This document shows positions 52,636 through 62,743 of a stretch of DNA of 64,000 nucleotides, piece after piece. Numbering within the stretch: position 1 is the stretch's first letter; every line of letters starts with the position of its first letter. The stretch lies in the NCBI RefSeq assembly GCF_001557115.1, contig NZ_LSKQ01000105.1, positions 3,842-67,841 of the forward strand, written 5' to 3'. The notes under the pieces were generated by a model that searched no databases, had not been told where the DNA came from, and was given only the letters and a program-made list of their open reading frames with translations. This stretch comes from Erythrobacter sp. CCH5-A1. Lineage in GTDB: Bacteria; Pseudomonadota; Alphaproteobacteria; Sphingomonadales; Sphingomonadaceae. A program made the position numbers and the translations under genes.

Positions 52636-53802
52636 ATGAATTTCGAGCTTGCCCACGAACACCAGATGCTCAAGGATCTGGTCGGAAAGTTCGTGCGCGA
52701 TCAGCTGATGCCTTATGAGGCGGCGGTCATTGCCCGCGAGAATGTGGGGCAAGGCACCTATCTCACCCCCGAAGAGACCGCCAAGGTCGATGCCGTCAGC
52801 CGCGAGCTCGGCCTGTGGGGCCTCGATGCGCCCGAGGAAGTGGGGGGCATGAACCTGCCGATGGTGGCGATGGTCGGCGTCTCCGAGGAACTGGGCAAGA
52901 CCGTGGTGCCCTACTACCTGCCACCTGACAGCCCGAACCTCAGGATGCTTATGGTCGCCGCCGACGAGCGCCAGCGCGAGGCTTATCTCGAGCCCTACGT
53001 GCGCGGCGAAACCATCTCGGCGATCGGCATCTCGGAACCCGGCGCGGGCGCCGACCCGCAGGGGATGCGCACCACCGCCGTTCAGGACGGGGACGACTGG
53101 ATCATCAACGGCCGCAAGATCTGGATCACCAAGGGCGCCGAGGCCGATTTCACGATCCTGATGGCGGTGACCGACAAGAACCCCAATGGCAGGAACGGCA
53201 TGTCGGCCTTCCTCGTCGACAAGGGTACGCCCGGCTTCAACGTCACCCGCAAGATCCCGATGATCGACGGCACCGCGACCTACGAGATCGCGCTCGAGGA
53301 TTGCCGTGTCCCCGGCTGGAAGCTGCTCGGCCAGCGCGGGCAGGGCTTTGCGCCGATGCAGGTGCGGCTCGGCACGCGGCGGATCGAGATGGCATCATGG
53401 TCGATCGGCATGGCGCAGCGCGCGCTCGACATGATGATCGACTACGCGCCGCAGCGCAGCACCTTTGGCAAGCCGCTCTCGGCGCGCCAGACGGTGCAGA
53501 ACTGGATCAGCGACGCCGCCACCAAGATCCACGCGATGCGGCTGATGACCTATGACTGCGCGTGGAAGATCGACGAGGGCCGCGACACCCGCAGCGAGAT
53601 CTCAATGATCAAGAGCTTCTGCACCGAAAGCGCCTACGAGATCGTCGATCATGCCATGCAGCTCTATGGCGGCATGGGCATGACCCGCGAGCTGCCACTC
53701 TACCTCATGTCGAACAAGCTGCGCACGATGCGGATCTATGACGGCCCCTCCGAGATTCACAACTGGGTGGTCGCGCGCGGACTGCTGGGCACCTACGACT
53801 AG
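52636..53802 (+). CDS. Acyl-CoA dehydrogenase
   Basis: The 388-residue flavoprotein has the three-domain acyl-CoA dehydrogenase layout. The N-terminal helices begin FELAHEHQMLKDLVGKFV. The FAD/substrate block is ISEPGAGADPQGMRTTA, and the C-terminal helices contain GKPLSARQTVQNWISD and MQLYGGMGMTRELPL. It oxidises a fatty acyl-CoA or branched-chain acyl-CoA at the alpha-beta bond, and the chain preference is not readable. The ATG at 52636 follows ACGAGGAC. Its stop is followed by a strong hairpin. Confidence 0.9.
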   Translation: MNFELAHEHQMLKDLVGKFVRDQLMPYEAAVIARENVGQGTYLTPEETAKVDAVSRELGLWGLDAPEEVGGMNLPMVAMVGVSEELGKTVVPYYLPPDSPNLRMLMVAADERQREAYLEPYVRGETISAIGISEPGAGADPQGMRTTAVQDGDDWIINGRKIWITKGAEADFTILMAVTDKNPNGRNGMSAFLVDKGTPGFNVTRKIPMIDGTATYEIALEDCRVPGWKLLGQRGQGFAPMQVRLGTRRIEMASWSIGMAQRALDMMIDYAPQRSTFGKPLSARQTVQNWISDAATKIHAMRLMTYDCAWKIDEGRDTRSEISMIKSFCTESAYEIVDHAMQLYGGMGMTRELPLYLMSNKLRTMRIYDGPSEIHNWVVARGLLGTYD

Positions 53803-53811
53803 AAAAGCCAA

Positions 53812-53844
53812 GGGGCGGGGCAGCCCTTTGAGCCGCCCCGCCCC
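53812..53844. terminator. Bidirectional GC hairpin between convergent genes
   Basis: GGGGCGGGGC (53812-53821) and its exact reverse complement (53835-53844) enclose a 13-base loop. It sits between the stops of the acyl-CoA dehydrogenase gene and the TonB receptor gene and can act on both. It lacks a T-run. Confidence 0.55.
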
Positions 53845-53868
53845 CCAGCGTTGCCCGTTGGGCTATCC

Positions 53869-56800
53869 TCAGAACTTGCCCTGCAAACCGAGGTAGAAGA
53901 ACCTTCCGCGCACCCCGGCCGGGCGCACCAGACCGCCCAGATAGGGCTCCTGGTCGAAGGCGTTGTTGATGCCGCCGTAGAAGCTGAACTTCTCGGTCAC
54001 GTCGTAGCTTGCGAAGAAGTCGCTCACCAGCGAGCTACCGGTATCGCGCTGCGACAGCGGGATGAAGGTGTTGTCATCCCTCACCACGACGGCATTGTTC
54101 TCGATCACCACGTCGACCACTTGAATCCGCCCCACGCCCGGCGCGAGCTGGCTGCTTTCGAAACGACCGTTCCAGCCAAGGGTCAGCTTGTCCATGTTCC
54201 AGGTGATGCCGATATTGGCGATGAACTCGGGCGAACCCAGCTCGCCGACATTGTCGTTGCTGATCTCCTGGATCAGCAGCGCCTGCTCGAGCGCGGCTCC
54301 GGTCAGCCCCTCCAGCCCTGCGCCAGGCGTGGCATCGAAGACCTGCGAATCCTCGAGGAAGTACGTGCCGGTGACCGAAAGCTGGATCGTGCCAAGGTCT
54401 TGGCCAAACGGGACATCGAAGCCGTAGTTGGCGGCAAAATCGATGCCGCGGGCGGTGATTGCACCGAGGTTGACGTTGCCTGCGGTGAAGTTCTCGATCA
54501 GGCCGTTGGCCGGGTTGCGGACGATCAGCGGGCAGAACTGGTTGTTGATAGTCGGCAAGTCGACGCAGGCCGCGGCGATTTGCACCCCGGTGAGCGAACC
54601 GATCGCATCGGTGATGTCGATGTCATAGTAGTCCGCGATCAGGCTGAAGCCGTCGAGGAAGCCGGTGGGTTCCCACACCAGACCGACGGTGAAGGTCTTG
54701 GCCTCTTCTTCCTGAAGGTTCGGGTTGCCGCCGGTGGTCCCGGGACGGAACGCCGAGCCGAAGTTGGCAGGGTTGAAGCCCGGCGCCACGAACTGCGCGC
54801 AGTTGGCCGCGCGGAAGTTGGAGCCCAGTGTGATGTTCGCTGCCGCACAGGGGTCGGCCAGCAGGCCGATGGTCGCCGCGCGCACCGGGCCGAACAGTTC
54901 GGCAAGGTTGGGCGCGCGCACCGCCACCGAATAGCTGCCGCGGAAGGTCAGCGTTTCGTGCGGCTTGTACCGCCCGCCTGCGGTCCAGGCGAGGGTCTTG
55001 CCGATCGTGTTGTAATCCGAATAGCGGATCGCGCCGCTTACCTCGAGCAGATCGATGAACTTGATGTCGGCGAGCAGCGGCGCGCGCAATTCGCCGAAGC
55101 CTTCGTAGACCTCGATCGAGGGGTCCTGGAAGCGCGGGTCGGGCGAGGGCCGCACGGGCGAACCGCTCGAAACGACGCCGCTGGTGATCCCGGGCGAGTT
55201 CTGGAGCGGCGAGGGGGTGAACAGCGAGGTGTCCTTGCGCCATTCGAAGCCCACCGCGAAGCCCACCGGGCCGCCGGGCAGTTCGAAGAACTCGGCCGTA
55301 TCGCCGGCCATGGTGGCGAGGATCTGCTGCTGGGTCAGGATCGTCGAGTTGGTGATGTCGACAAAGGCGAAATCGGCGCCCGGGCCATTGATCGAGTCGG
55401 GTCCGAAGATGTTGATCGGCGCGCAGACCCCGGTGCGCGGGGTGAAGCTGATCGCCCGTCCCGTGCCGTCCGGGTTGCGCGGCGGGCGCGGGAAGGGCGA
55501 GACGCCCGGCGCGGTGCCGTCAAGCTCGGAGCGGCAGATGATGTCGCCAGCCTGCGCCGTGCCCGGGTTGATCCGCACCGACTGGCCGTTGCGCAGCGCG
55601 ATGACTTCGCGGTTGTTGGCGCGGAAGGTGGCGAGGTTGCCGGCGTTCAGCGCGACGGCGTCAATCGCGTAGAAGTAGCGGTCGTCGAGGCGGGTGTTCC
55701 GGAACACCGATTCCACCTCGGTGCGACCGTAATTGTACGAGAGGTTCCACTTCCAGCCGAGCTTGTCGAACTCGCCGCGCAGACCCCCGACGAAACGGAT
55801 CGAGGTTCGTTCGGTGTTTTCGGTCGGCAGGACGTCGATGTCCTGGATGTCGCGCGAGACCGCGATCACCGGGCTCTGGCCGAGGCCCTGGAGCGTGGTG
55901 ATCTGGCTGCGCAGCGCGGTCGGGATGAAGGGGTTGTCGAGCCGGATCGGGATGTCGTCGTTGAACGGCGTGCCGGTCGCGTCGATGCCGTCGGTGAAGG
56001 CGTACTTGCCCTCGAAATAGGCTTCGATACCCGGAGTGATCTCGAAATCGGCGCCGGCCGAGAAGACGAACTGTTCGATCTCGGGGATGATCAGCTCGTT
56101 GACATTGGCACCGATCGAATCGCCGCCGGATGCGCTGAAGGCATCGACGAAAGTGCCCGGATTGAACGCCCGCAGCGTGTTGCCGTCAAAGACCTGCGCG
56201 ATCGGGATGTTGGTGCCCGGCAGGCGCGGCACGGTTCCGTCGGGGTTGAGCGCGTTCACCGCATCGAAGGCGCTGGCAAAGCCGTTGTCGATCGCGATGA
56301 TCCCGAACCGGCTCGACACGGGCAGGGTCACATTGGGGTAGAAAGCCTGGCTCGGGCGCTGGCCGGCGGGCAGGCCGTAGTCGGCATCGGTCAGTCCCAG
56401 CAGGTCGAAGATCCTCTGGTTGGCGAAGCCGAGGCCGAACAGTCCCGTTCCGGCGAAATCCCGCTCCGAGGCCACCAGCGAGGCCTGCTTGCTGTAATCG
56501 ACCGAGAACACGGCGCTGCCGCGCCCGTCGGCGAACTCGCCGCCGCCTGCGATGCTGACCGAGTAGTTTTCGGCATCGCCCTTGTCGGTGATGCCGCCCT
56601 GGAGGTTGATTTCGAGACCGTCGAAATCGCGACCCGAGCGAAGGGTGAAGTTGACCACCCCCGTCACCGCGTCCGCGCCGTAGATCGAGGAAGCGCCGCC
56701 GGTCAGCACCTCGACGCTCTTGATGCGCCCCTGCGGGATCGCGCCGATATCGACTGCGGCCGACCCTCCGGTGCCGGGCACGTGGCGGTGCCCGTCCTCG

Positions 56801-57222
56801 AGCACGAGCGTGCGCACCGTGCCGAGGTTGCGCAGATTGAGACGGCTGAGGCCGAGGTCGGAGCTTTCATCGCCTGCCGGCGCCTGGTTGACCGAATCGA
56901 TACCGGTGAGCGAGCCCTGAAGCGCCGCGACCTGGCGCAGCTGCGAGGCAATGTCGGCCTGCCCGCTCTGCGAGAGCGTCTCGGCCGAGATCACCTGCAC
57001 CGGGCTGGTCGCCTCGGTCACATTGGAGAGCGCGATGCGCGAGCCGGTGACCACGATCGCTTCCACGGGTTCGTCCGGCGCGGCCTCTTCGGCGGCGAGG
57101 TCCTCGGCGGTGACGTCATCCTCGGCGGCGCTCGCCTGCGCGGGCGCGAGCCCAGCGATCAGCAGCGCGGCAGCAAGCGCGGGAAGCGACGACGACTGGA
57201 GAGAGAGCTTGGGTGTGCGCAT
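53869..57222 (-). CDS. TonB-dependent outer-membrane receptor, second copy
   Basis: The 1117-residue protein has a Sec signal peptide (about residues 1-33). An acidic Glu/Ala-rich linker leads to the TonB box IVVTGSRIALSNV, a plug with SQLRQVAALQGSLTGID and LNLRNLGTVRTLVLEDG, and a long barrel ending in Phe (LQGKF). GAGGA sits before the ATG. Neighbours are acyl-CoA dehydrogenases, unlike the sugar locus, so a lipid-like or other hydrophobic ligand is possible, but no specific substrate is shown. Confidence 0.9.
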   Translation of the reverse strand: MRTPKLSLQSSSLPALAAALLIAGLAPAQASAAEDDVTAEDLAAEEAAPDEPVEAIVVTGSRIALSNVTEATSPVQVISAETLSQSGQADIASQLRQVAALQGSLTGIDSVNQAPAGDESSDLGLSRLNLRNLGTVRTLVLEDGHRHVPGTGGSAAVDIGAIPQGRIKSVEVLTGGASSIYGADAVTGVVNFTLRSGRDFDGLEINLQGGITDKGDAENYSVSIAGGGEFADGRGSAVFSVDYSKQASLVASERDFAGTGLFGLGFANQRIFDLLGLTDADYGLPAGQRPSQAFYPNVTLPVSSRFGIIAIDNGFASAFDAVNALNPDGTVPRLPGTNIPIAQVFDGNTLRAFNPGTFVDAFSASGGDSIGANVNELIIPEIEQFVFSAGADFEITPGIEAYFEGKYAFTDGIDATGTPFNDDIPIRLDNPFIPTALRSQITTLQGLGQSPVIAVSRDIQDIDVLPTENTERTSIRFVGGLRGEFDKLGWKWNLSYNYGRTEVESVFRNTRLDDRYFYAIDAVALNAGNLATFRANNREVIALRNGQSVRINPGTAQAGDIICRSELDGTAPGVSPFPRPPRNPDGTGRAISFTPRTGVCAPINIFGPDSINGPGADFAFVDITNSTILTQQQILATMAGDTAEFFELPGGPVGFAVGFEWRKDTSLFTPSPLQNSPGITSGVVSSGSPVRPSPDPRFQDPSIEVYEGFGELRAPLLADIKFIDLLEVSGAIRYSDYNTIGKTLAWTAGGRYKPHETLTFRGSYSVAVRAPNLAELFGPVRAATIGLLADPCAAANITLGSNFRAANCAQFVAPGFNPANFGSAFRPGTTGGNPNLQEEEAKTFTVGLVWEPTGFLDGFSLIADYYDIDITDAIGSLTGVQIAAACVDLPTINNQFCPLIVRNPANGLIENFTAGNVNLGAITARGIDFAANYGFDVPFGQDLGTIQLSVTGTYFLEDSQVFDATPGAGLEGLTGAALEQALLIQEISNDNVGELGSPEFIANIGITWNMDKLTLGWNGRFESSQLAPGVGRIQVVDVVIENNAVVVRDDNTFIPLSQRDTGSSLVSDFFASYDVTEKFSFYGGINNAFDQEPYLGGLVRPAGVRGRFFYLGLQGKF

Positions 57223-57590
57223 GTTATGTCCTCGCGTGGAAAATGTCAGGACAGGACCTGACGCCGCTGGTGCGATGCCGGGCCGTGCCGTATTCGCCAG
57301 ATGCGTCGCCGGTGCGGGCATCCGCCCTTTGGCTGCGTCCTGTGCGGTCCTTCCTGCGCGAGGTCAGATGTCGGGAGATTCCAGCCCCTGATCGTCTGCC
57401 CCCAGACGAATGTCGCGCCAGTGATCTGGCTGCCACCCGTCCGGTATTACGATCCGGCCAATTCGTGGTTAGTGGTCATTCGACGTAGTTCGTCGCGCGC
57501 CCCGCACGGTGTGATGGAATGGCAACAGCGAGCCGGCCGCCGCCAATTTGCCGGTTCGCCTCGCATGCGCGGCTCTGCTAGCACCGCAGC
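57223..57590. other. 368-bp intergenic region between divergent genes
   Basis: No convincing gene lies here. It holds the promoters of the leftward TonB receptor and the rightward acyl-CoA dehydrogenase-family gene. Two inverted repeats are visible: GTCAGG-N6-CCTGAC at 57245-57262 and CGACG-N5-CGTCG at 57481-57495. No near-consensus promoter pair was found. A third small repeat, CCGG flanking nine bases, lies near 57460. Confidence 0.5.
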
Positions 57591-59261
57591 ATGAGCGATT
57601 GGATGATGGCGGCGCGCGATGCTCTGGGAGCGGCGCGGGACTATGGGGACAGCGTGAGGCAGGCGGTGGCGGCGGTGGTCGCGCCGCAGGGCACGCCCGA
57701 TGCGGGCCTGCTCACGCGCGAGCAGCACCGCGTCCACGGCTATGCCTGGGTGGCCGCGAGCATCGCCGCGATGGAGGCGACCGCCGACTGGGCGGCGCGG
57801 GCCGTGCGGGCGGGGCGCTTCGGGGCAGCCGAGGAGCTCACCCTGCGTATCGGCTTTGGCGAGACCCTCGCGCAGATCGCTTACGGCATGCCGATGAGCG
57901 CGCACGAGGTGGTTCGCCCTTGGAGCCTCGGCACGGCGGCTGAGGCGCAGGCGCTGGCCGCACACCCAGCGGCCGCGCGCTTCCTCGCCGAGGGCAGCAC
58001 TGCCGAATCCCGCGCCGCCCTCGCCGCGCTGCTGGCCGATGGGGTGCGTCCCTGCGAAGCGCTGGGCGACGAGGCCCTCGATCTGATCCGCGACCAGATG
58101 CGCGCCTTCACCGCCGCGGCGATCACCCCCCACGCGCATGGCTGGCACCTTGCCGACGCGCTGATCCCGGACAGCGTCATCGCCGAGATGGCGCAGCTGG
58201 GCGTTTTCGGCGTGTGCATTCCCGAGAATCACGGCGGCCTCGGCCTCGGCAAGCTGGCAATGGCGGTGGTCTCGGAGGAATTGTCGCGCGGGTGGATCTG
58301 TGCGGGCAGCCTCGGCACCCGCTCCGAAATCGCGGGCGAGCTGATCGCCGAGAACGGCACGCCGGAGCAGAAGGCCAAGTGGCTGCCGCGCATCGCCGAC
58401 GGATCGTGCCTGCCCACCGCAGTCTTCACCGAGCCCGACACCGGATCGGACCTCGCCGCCGTGCGCACCCGCGCCGAGCGGGCGGCGGACCGCAGCTGGC
58501 GGGTCATGGGGGCGAAGACCTGGATCACCCACGCTGCGCGCGCCGACCTGATGACCATGCTGGTGCGCACCGACGCAGGCACGCCGGGCTATGGCGGCCT
58601 CTCGATGCTGCTGGCGGAAAAGACCCGCGGCAGCGACGCGGTGCCGTTCCCAGATGCCGGGATCGAGGGCAGCGAGATCGAGGTGCTCGGTTACCGGGGC
58701 ATGAAGGAATATGCGCTGGGGCTCGATGGCTTCGCGGTGGCGGCCGAGGGCCTCCTTGGGGAGCGCGAGGGGCAGGGATTCAAGCAGCTGATGCGCACCT
58801 TCGAGGGCGCGCGTATCCAGACCGCCGCGCGCGCTGTCGGCGTGGCGTGGAACGCCTTCGACCTCGCGCTCGATTATGCGCTGGGTAGGAAGCAGTTCGG
58901 GCAGGCACTCACCGTATTCCCGCGCGTCGCCGACAAGCTCGCGCTGATGGCGGTCGACACGGTGATGGCGCGCGAGCTCACCTATGCCGCCGCGCGCGCC
59001 AAGGATTCAGGCGCGCGCTGCGATATCGAGGCGGGGATGGCCAAGCTGCTCGGCGCGCGCGCGGCGTGGGCGGCGGCGGACAACGCGGTGCAGATCCACG
59101 GCGGCAACGGCTATGCGCTCGAATACCCAATCAGCCGGGTGCTGTGCGATGCGCGCATCCTCAACATCTTCGAGGGCGCCGCCGAGATCCAGGCACAGGT
59201 GATCGCGCGCGGGTTGCTGGCTGGGCAGGCCCAGAGCTCCAAGGATACGGCGGCGGCCTAG
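57591..59261 (+). CDS. mcd: Acyl-CoA dehydrogenase-family protein, likely (2S)-methylsuccinyl-CoA dehydrogenase
   Basis: The 556-residue protein is longer than standard acyl-CoA dehydrogenases because of an extra ~170-residue helical N-terminus. That N-terminus contains [25 protein letters not shown] and [23 protein letters not shown]. The dehydrogenase core follows with [19 protein letters not shown] and [15 protein letters not shown]. This layout is typical of Mcd of the ethylmalonyl-CoA pathway, which makes mesaconyl-C1-CoA. No Ccr or Ecm gene lies nearby, so the pathway cannot be confirmed from the window. Confidence 0.65.
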   Translation: MSDWMMAARDALGAARDYGDSVRQAVAAVVAPQGTPDAGLLTREQHRVHGYAWVAASIAAMEATADWAARAVRAGRFGAAEELTLRIGFGETLAQIAYGMPMSAHEVVRPWSLGTAAEAQALAAHPAAARFLAEGSTAESRAALAALLADGVRPCEALGDEALDLIRDQMRAFTAAAITPHAHGWHLADALIPDSVIAEMAQLGVFGVCIPENHGGLGLGKLAMAVVSEELSRGWICAGSLGTRSEIAGELIAENGTPEQKAKWLPRIADGSCLPTAVFTEPDTGSDLAAVRTRAERAADRSWRVMGAKTWITHAARADLMTMLVRTDAGTPGYGGLSMLLAEKTRGSDAVPFPDAGIEGSEIEVLGYRGMKEYALGLDGFAVAAEGLLGEREGQGFKQLMRTFEGARIQTAARAVGVAWNAFDLALDYALGRKQFGQALTVFPRVADKLALMAVDTVMARELTYAAARAKDSGARCDIEAGMAKLLGARAAWAAADNAVQIHGGNGYALEYPISRVLCDARILNIFEGAAEIQAQVIARGLLAGQAQSSKDTAAA

Positions 59262-59719
59262 ATCACGCGGCGCATGCCCGCTTCGGGCAGCATGGCGCGC
59301 ATCGGATCGGGCAGCACGGCGCTCTTCAAATCGACATGGCGCGGCCGGTTTCCGCGCAGCTTGAAGATACGCTGCACCCGCGCGACCAGATCGGCCGGCT
59401 CGAAGGGCTTTGAGAGGAAGTCCTGCGCCCCGGCATAGATCGCCTGCAGCTGGTCCTGCTCGCCGTTCATCGCGGTGAACATCATCACCGGCAGATCGTA
59501 GAGCGCGCTCGAGCGCCGCAGCCGGCGCAGCAGGGTCATGCCGGATTCGCCCGGCATCGACTGGTCGAGCAGCAGCAGATCGGGGCGCTTCTTCTGAACG
59601 CAGGTCCACGCCGCCGCAGCGGTCGTGACCCAGCCGCAGGCGAAGCCCGCATCGATCAGCACCTCGCTTGCGAGCTCTGCGATCAGTTCGTCGTCATCGG
59701 CAATCAGGATGCGGGCCAT
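59258..59719 (-). CDS. Single-domain response regulator
   Basis: The 153-residue protein is a receiver (REC) domain with acidic Asp8, Asp9 and Asp10, the phosphorylated Asp52 in [10 protein letters not shown], Thr82 and Lys104 in KPFEP. A ~35-residue C-terminal tail lacks a DNA-binding domain. It probably relays signal by protein-protein contact. No histidine kinase is adjacent. Its last four bases overlap the end of the convergent mcd-like gene. ATG 59719 is used, since longer readings lack the REC start. Confidence 0.88.
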   Translation of the reverse strand: MARILIADDDELIAELASEVLIDAGFACGWVTTAAAAWTCVQKKRPDLLLLDQSMPGESGMTLLRRLRRSSALYDLPVMMFTAMNGEQDQLQAIYAGAQDFLSKPFEPADLVARVQRIFKLRGNRPRHVDLKSAVLPDPMRAMLPEAGMRRVI

Positions 59720-59879
59720 GGGAATCCTGTGGGCAGTTGGCGTTGGCAAATGCCGGATTAACCACGTGCCGGTTGGAGCGGCCCTGCCGGCCCCCTCCGG
59801 TGCATTCCCTAGCGCCGCCCGTTGCGCACTCGTTGCGGTGTCTTGCCGCTGTCGTGGCGGTCTGCGAGGGAGTTCGGCG

Positions 59880-60695
59880 ATGACCAGCGATTCTCTTGAA
59901 GGGGCGTCCAACAGCGCCCGCGTCGGCCCGTTCTATGTCACGCAAGGCATTCACAACCTTCGCGATTATGGCGGCTATGCGGTGCCGGGCGGCGGGCGCG
60001 TGCGGAGCGGGGTGCTGCTGCGCTCGGGCCAGCATATGGAGGCGTCGGACGCGGATCTGGCGCTGTTGGACACGCTGGATATCCGCACCGTGATCGACCT
60101 GCGCGGCAACAGCGAACGGGAGGGCTTCCCGTGTAGACGCCATCCGAACTTCGCTGCGCAAGTCATTGCCTACGATGGCGAAACGAGCAACTCGCCGCCG
60201 CACGAGGGTGGGGGCGGCAAAGTCGAGATGACCGCGCAAAGGGCGCGCGATCGGATGCTGGCAGTCTACACCCGGATGCCGGTCAATCCTGCGATGATCT
60301 GGGTCTTCCGGGAGTATTTCAACGCCCTCGATGCCAACGACGGCGCCAGCCTGGTCCACTGTTTCGCGGGGAAGGACCGCACCGGCATCGCCGCGAGCCT
60401 GCTGCTCCATGTCCTCGGCGTCCATCACGACGATATCGTCGCCGAGTTCCTGCTCACCAACGAGGCGCCCACCCGCGCGATCCTCGAACGCCAGTCGCTT
60501 CCGCGGATGGAAGCGCATTACGGCATCATGGACTCCGAGGCTTTGCACAATCTCATGGGTGTTTTGCCTGAATATATAGAAACTTACATTGCGAAGGTGA
60601 CAGAAGATCACGGCTCGCTCGATGCCTATCTCGCCACAATCTTAGGTGTGGACGGGGAAAGAAAAGCGCGTCTCAGAGCCAAGCTGGTGGCGTGA
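59880..60695 (+). CDS. IphP/PTPLA-type tyrosine-protein phosphatase
   Basis: The 271-residue protein has a phosphatase loop HCFAGKDRTG with Cys161 and Arg167 (C-x5-R). The preceding acidic stretch includes NLRDYGGYAVPGGGRVRSGVLLRSG, as in the bacterial IphP tyrosine phosphatases. These hydrolyse phosphotyrosine and sometimes phosphoinositides. The gene is divergent from the response regulator, with 160 bases between starts. The link to that signal system is possible but not shown. Confidence 0.85.
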   Translation: MTSDSLEGASNSARVGPFYVTQGIHNLRDYGGYAVPGGGRVRSGVLLRSGQHMEASDADLALLDTLDIRTVIDLRGNSEREGFPCRRHPNFAAQVIAYDGETSNSPPHEGGGGKVEMTAQRARDRMLAVYTRMPVNPAMIWVFREYFNALDANDGASLVHCFAGKDRTGIAASLLLHVLGVHHDDIVAEFLLTNEAPTRAILERQSLPRMEAHYGIMDSEALHNLMGVLPEYIETYIAKVTEDHGSLDAYLATILGVDGERKARLRAKLVA

Positions 60696-60756
60696 CAATT
60701 CCCCGGCGAAACCCCATATCGCTTGCCAGAGAATCCCATCCGAGGCGCCCCCCCAC

Positions 60757-61728
60757 ATGGCAACCCACACCACCAAGATGCTCATCATCGGCTCCGGCCC
60801 CGCAGGCTATTCGGCCGCGATCTATGCCGCGCGCGCGATGCTTGAACCCATTGTCGTTCAGGGACTCCAGCCCGGCGGCCAGCTCACCATCACCACCGAT
60901 GTCGAGAACTACCCGGGTTTTCGCGACGTGGTGCAGGGCCCGTGGCTGATGGAGGAAATGCGCGCGCAGGCCGAGCATGTCGGCACGCGGATGATCTGGG
61001 ACACGATCGTCAGCATCGACCTCGAGAACGGCTCGCCCTTCCGCGCCATCGGCGACAGCGGGGACGAGTACATCGCCGATTGCGTGGTCATCTGCACCGG
61101 GGCGCAGGCCAAGTGGCTGGGCGTGCCGGGCGAACAGGCGCTCGGCGGCAAGGGCGTCAGCGCCTGCGCGACCTGCGACGGGTTCTTCTACCGCGGCAAG
61201 AAGGTCGCCGTGATCGGCGGCGGCAACACCGCGGTCGAGGAAGCGCTCTACCTCACCAACCACTGCGCCGACGTGACGCTGATCCACCGCCGTGACAGTC
61301 TGCGGGCGGAGAAGATCCTGCAAGAGCGACTGTTCGCCCACCCAGCGATCAAGGTGCTGTGGAACCAGGCGGTCGATAGCTTCGAGTGCGGCGAGAACGG
61401 GCTGCTGCACCATGTAGCCCTGACCGACACGGTGACGGGCGAGGCCTCCACCCTCGAAGTCGACGGGGCCTTCGTCGCCATCGGCCACGCGCCGGCGACC
61501 TCGCTGTTCGTCGGCAAGCTGCCGATGGACGAGAGCGGCTATCTGCTCACCGAACCCGGCACGCCGAAGACGGCGATCCCCGGCGTCTTCGCGGCCGGCG
61601 ACGTCACCGACCACGTCTATCGTCAGGCCGTCACTGCAGCGGGCATGGGCTGCATGGCCGCGCTCGACGCCGAACGCTGGCTCGCCTCGCGCGCGCATGC
61701 GGAGCAGCAGGCCGAAGCGGCGGAGTGA
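60757..61728 (+). CDS. trxB: Thioredoxin-disulfide reductase TrxB
   Basis: TrxB uses NADPH to reduce thioredoxin. The 323-residue flavoprotein has the FAD motif GSGPAGYSAA at residues 12-21 and the redox-active Cys137-Ala-Thr-Cys140. The NADPH motif GGGNTAVEEALYL follows, and the C-terminal GVFAAGDVTD block is present. The length is typical. It follows the phosphatase gene by 61 bases. Confidence 0.95.
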   Translation: MATHTTKMLIIGSGPAGYSAAIYAARAMLEPIVVQGLQPGGQLTITTDVENYPGFRDVVQGPWLMEEMRAQAEHVGTRMIWDTIVSIDLENGSPFRAIGDSGDEYIADCVVICTGAQAKWLGVPGEQALGGKGVSACATCDGFFYRGKKVAVIGGGNTAVEEALYLTNHCADVTLIHRRDSLRAEKILQERLFAHPAIKVLWNQAVDSFECGENGLLHHVALTDTVTGEASTLEVDGAFVAIGHAPATSLFVGKLPMDESGYLLTEPGTPKTAIPGVFAAGDVTDHVYRQAVTAAGMGCMAALDAERWLASRAHAEQQAEAAE

Positions 61729-61745
61729 TCTCCGCCGCTCGCGGC

Positions 61746-62192
61746 TCAGCCGTGGAGATGGAGGCCGAACACCGCGATCGCCGCGTGCAGGATCAGCGCC
61801 ATCAGCGCCACCGACGACAGCGCGAACAGGGCGAAGCGCACCGCAACCTTGTTCCAGGTCGCTTGCACCACCGAGTGCAGCACCCTTAAGATCACATAGG
61901 CCCACGCGAGTGAGGTGTTGAATCCATCGCCCTCGCTGATGATCGCAAGCACGATCGCGACCGCGTAGAAGAGCGTCGGCGCTTCATGTAAGTGATTGTA
62001 ATTGTCCGCTTTCCAACTGACTGTCTCGGGCAGTTGCGCCCGCAGGCTCGCCCCCGTCGTGCCGACCATGGCCTTGGCATCCAGCCCGGCCCTGAGCATC
62101 GCCGGAATGCGGGTCGCATACATCCACACCCACATCACCATCGTCCACGCCAGGAGCGCGACGACGGGTTGAAGAATATCCATGCCGATCAT
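61746..62192 (-). CDS. MAPEG-family membrane protein, copy 1
   Basis: The 148-residue protein has four membrane segments and the MAPEG-type block NYNHLHEAPTLFYAVAIVL near the middle, with the conserved WAYVILRVLHSVVQ. MAPEG proteins include glutathione transferases and eicosanoid-metabolising enzymes. In bacteria their substrates are mostly unknown. It lies ten bases after a second MAPEG gene on the same strand and is convergent with trxB. Confidence 0.82.
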   Translation of the reverse strand: MIGMDILQPVVALLAWTMVMWVWMYATRIPAMLRAGLDAKAMVGTTGASLRAQLPETVSWKADNYNHLHEAPTLFYAVAIVLAIISEGDGFNTSLAWAYVILRVLHSVVQATWNKVAVRFALFALSSVALMALILHAAIAVFGLHLHG

Positions 62193-62202
62193 GCGAAGCT
62201 CC

Positions 62203-62652
62203 TTATGCGGGCAGGGCCGAGGGGTCGAAGAATGCGGTCGCCATCACCGCGCGGATCGCCAGCGCGACCAGTGCGAGGGTGGCGGCGATGAACAGCAGAA
62301 ACCGCACCGGCACCTTGTTGACCGTCGCCTGCCAGATCGAATGGACGATCCGCAAACCCACATAGGCCCACGCCAGCGCCACATCGATCCCGCCCGCGCC
62401 CATGATCGCCAGGATCACCACCGTCGGGTAGAACACCGTCGGCTGCTCGACGAGGTGCGAATAGTTGTGCGAGGGCCAGTTGATCTTCGGATCTACCACG
62501 CCTTCGAGATCCTGACCGCGCCCCCCGGGACGCGCGCCGAGATCGATCCCGGCCTTCTTCAGAGCGGGCAGGCGCACCCCCGCGGTCCAGAACAGCATGA
62601 CGAGCGTCCACACCACCAGCACGGCGGCGGGCGCGAGAATTTGCGCTTGCAT
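62203..62652 (-). CDS. MAPEG-family membrane protein, copy 2
   Basis: The 149-residue protein has four membrane segments and SHNYSHLVEQPTVFYPTVVILA, then WAYVGLRIVHSIWQA, matching copy 1 over the whole length. The pair probably arose by tandem duplication and may form a mixed trimer. AGGGG precedes the ATG at 62652. An in-frame extension to 62835 is Arg/Ser-rich and rejected. Confidence 0.82.
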   Translation of the reverse strand: MQAQILAPAAVLVVWTLVMLFWTAGVRLPALKKAGIDLGARPGGRGQDLEGVVDPKINWPSHNYSHLVEQPTVFYPTVVILAIMGAGGIDVALAWAYVGLRIVHSIWQATVNKVPVRFLLFIAATLALVALAIRAVMATAFFDPSALPA

Positions 62653-62743
62653 CGGTTGATCCCCTCGAAACCTCTCTTCGCCGCGCAGACTGCGAGGGCG
62701 CGAATGGATTGTCAAACGCAACCTATCCGCTAACCTGCGGCAC

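Noticed and set aside
53851..57261. 1136-codon open frame antisense to the second TonB receptor gene
   Set aside because: It has no recognisable domain, is very Arg/Glu/Val-rich, and lies opposite a well-supported receptor.
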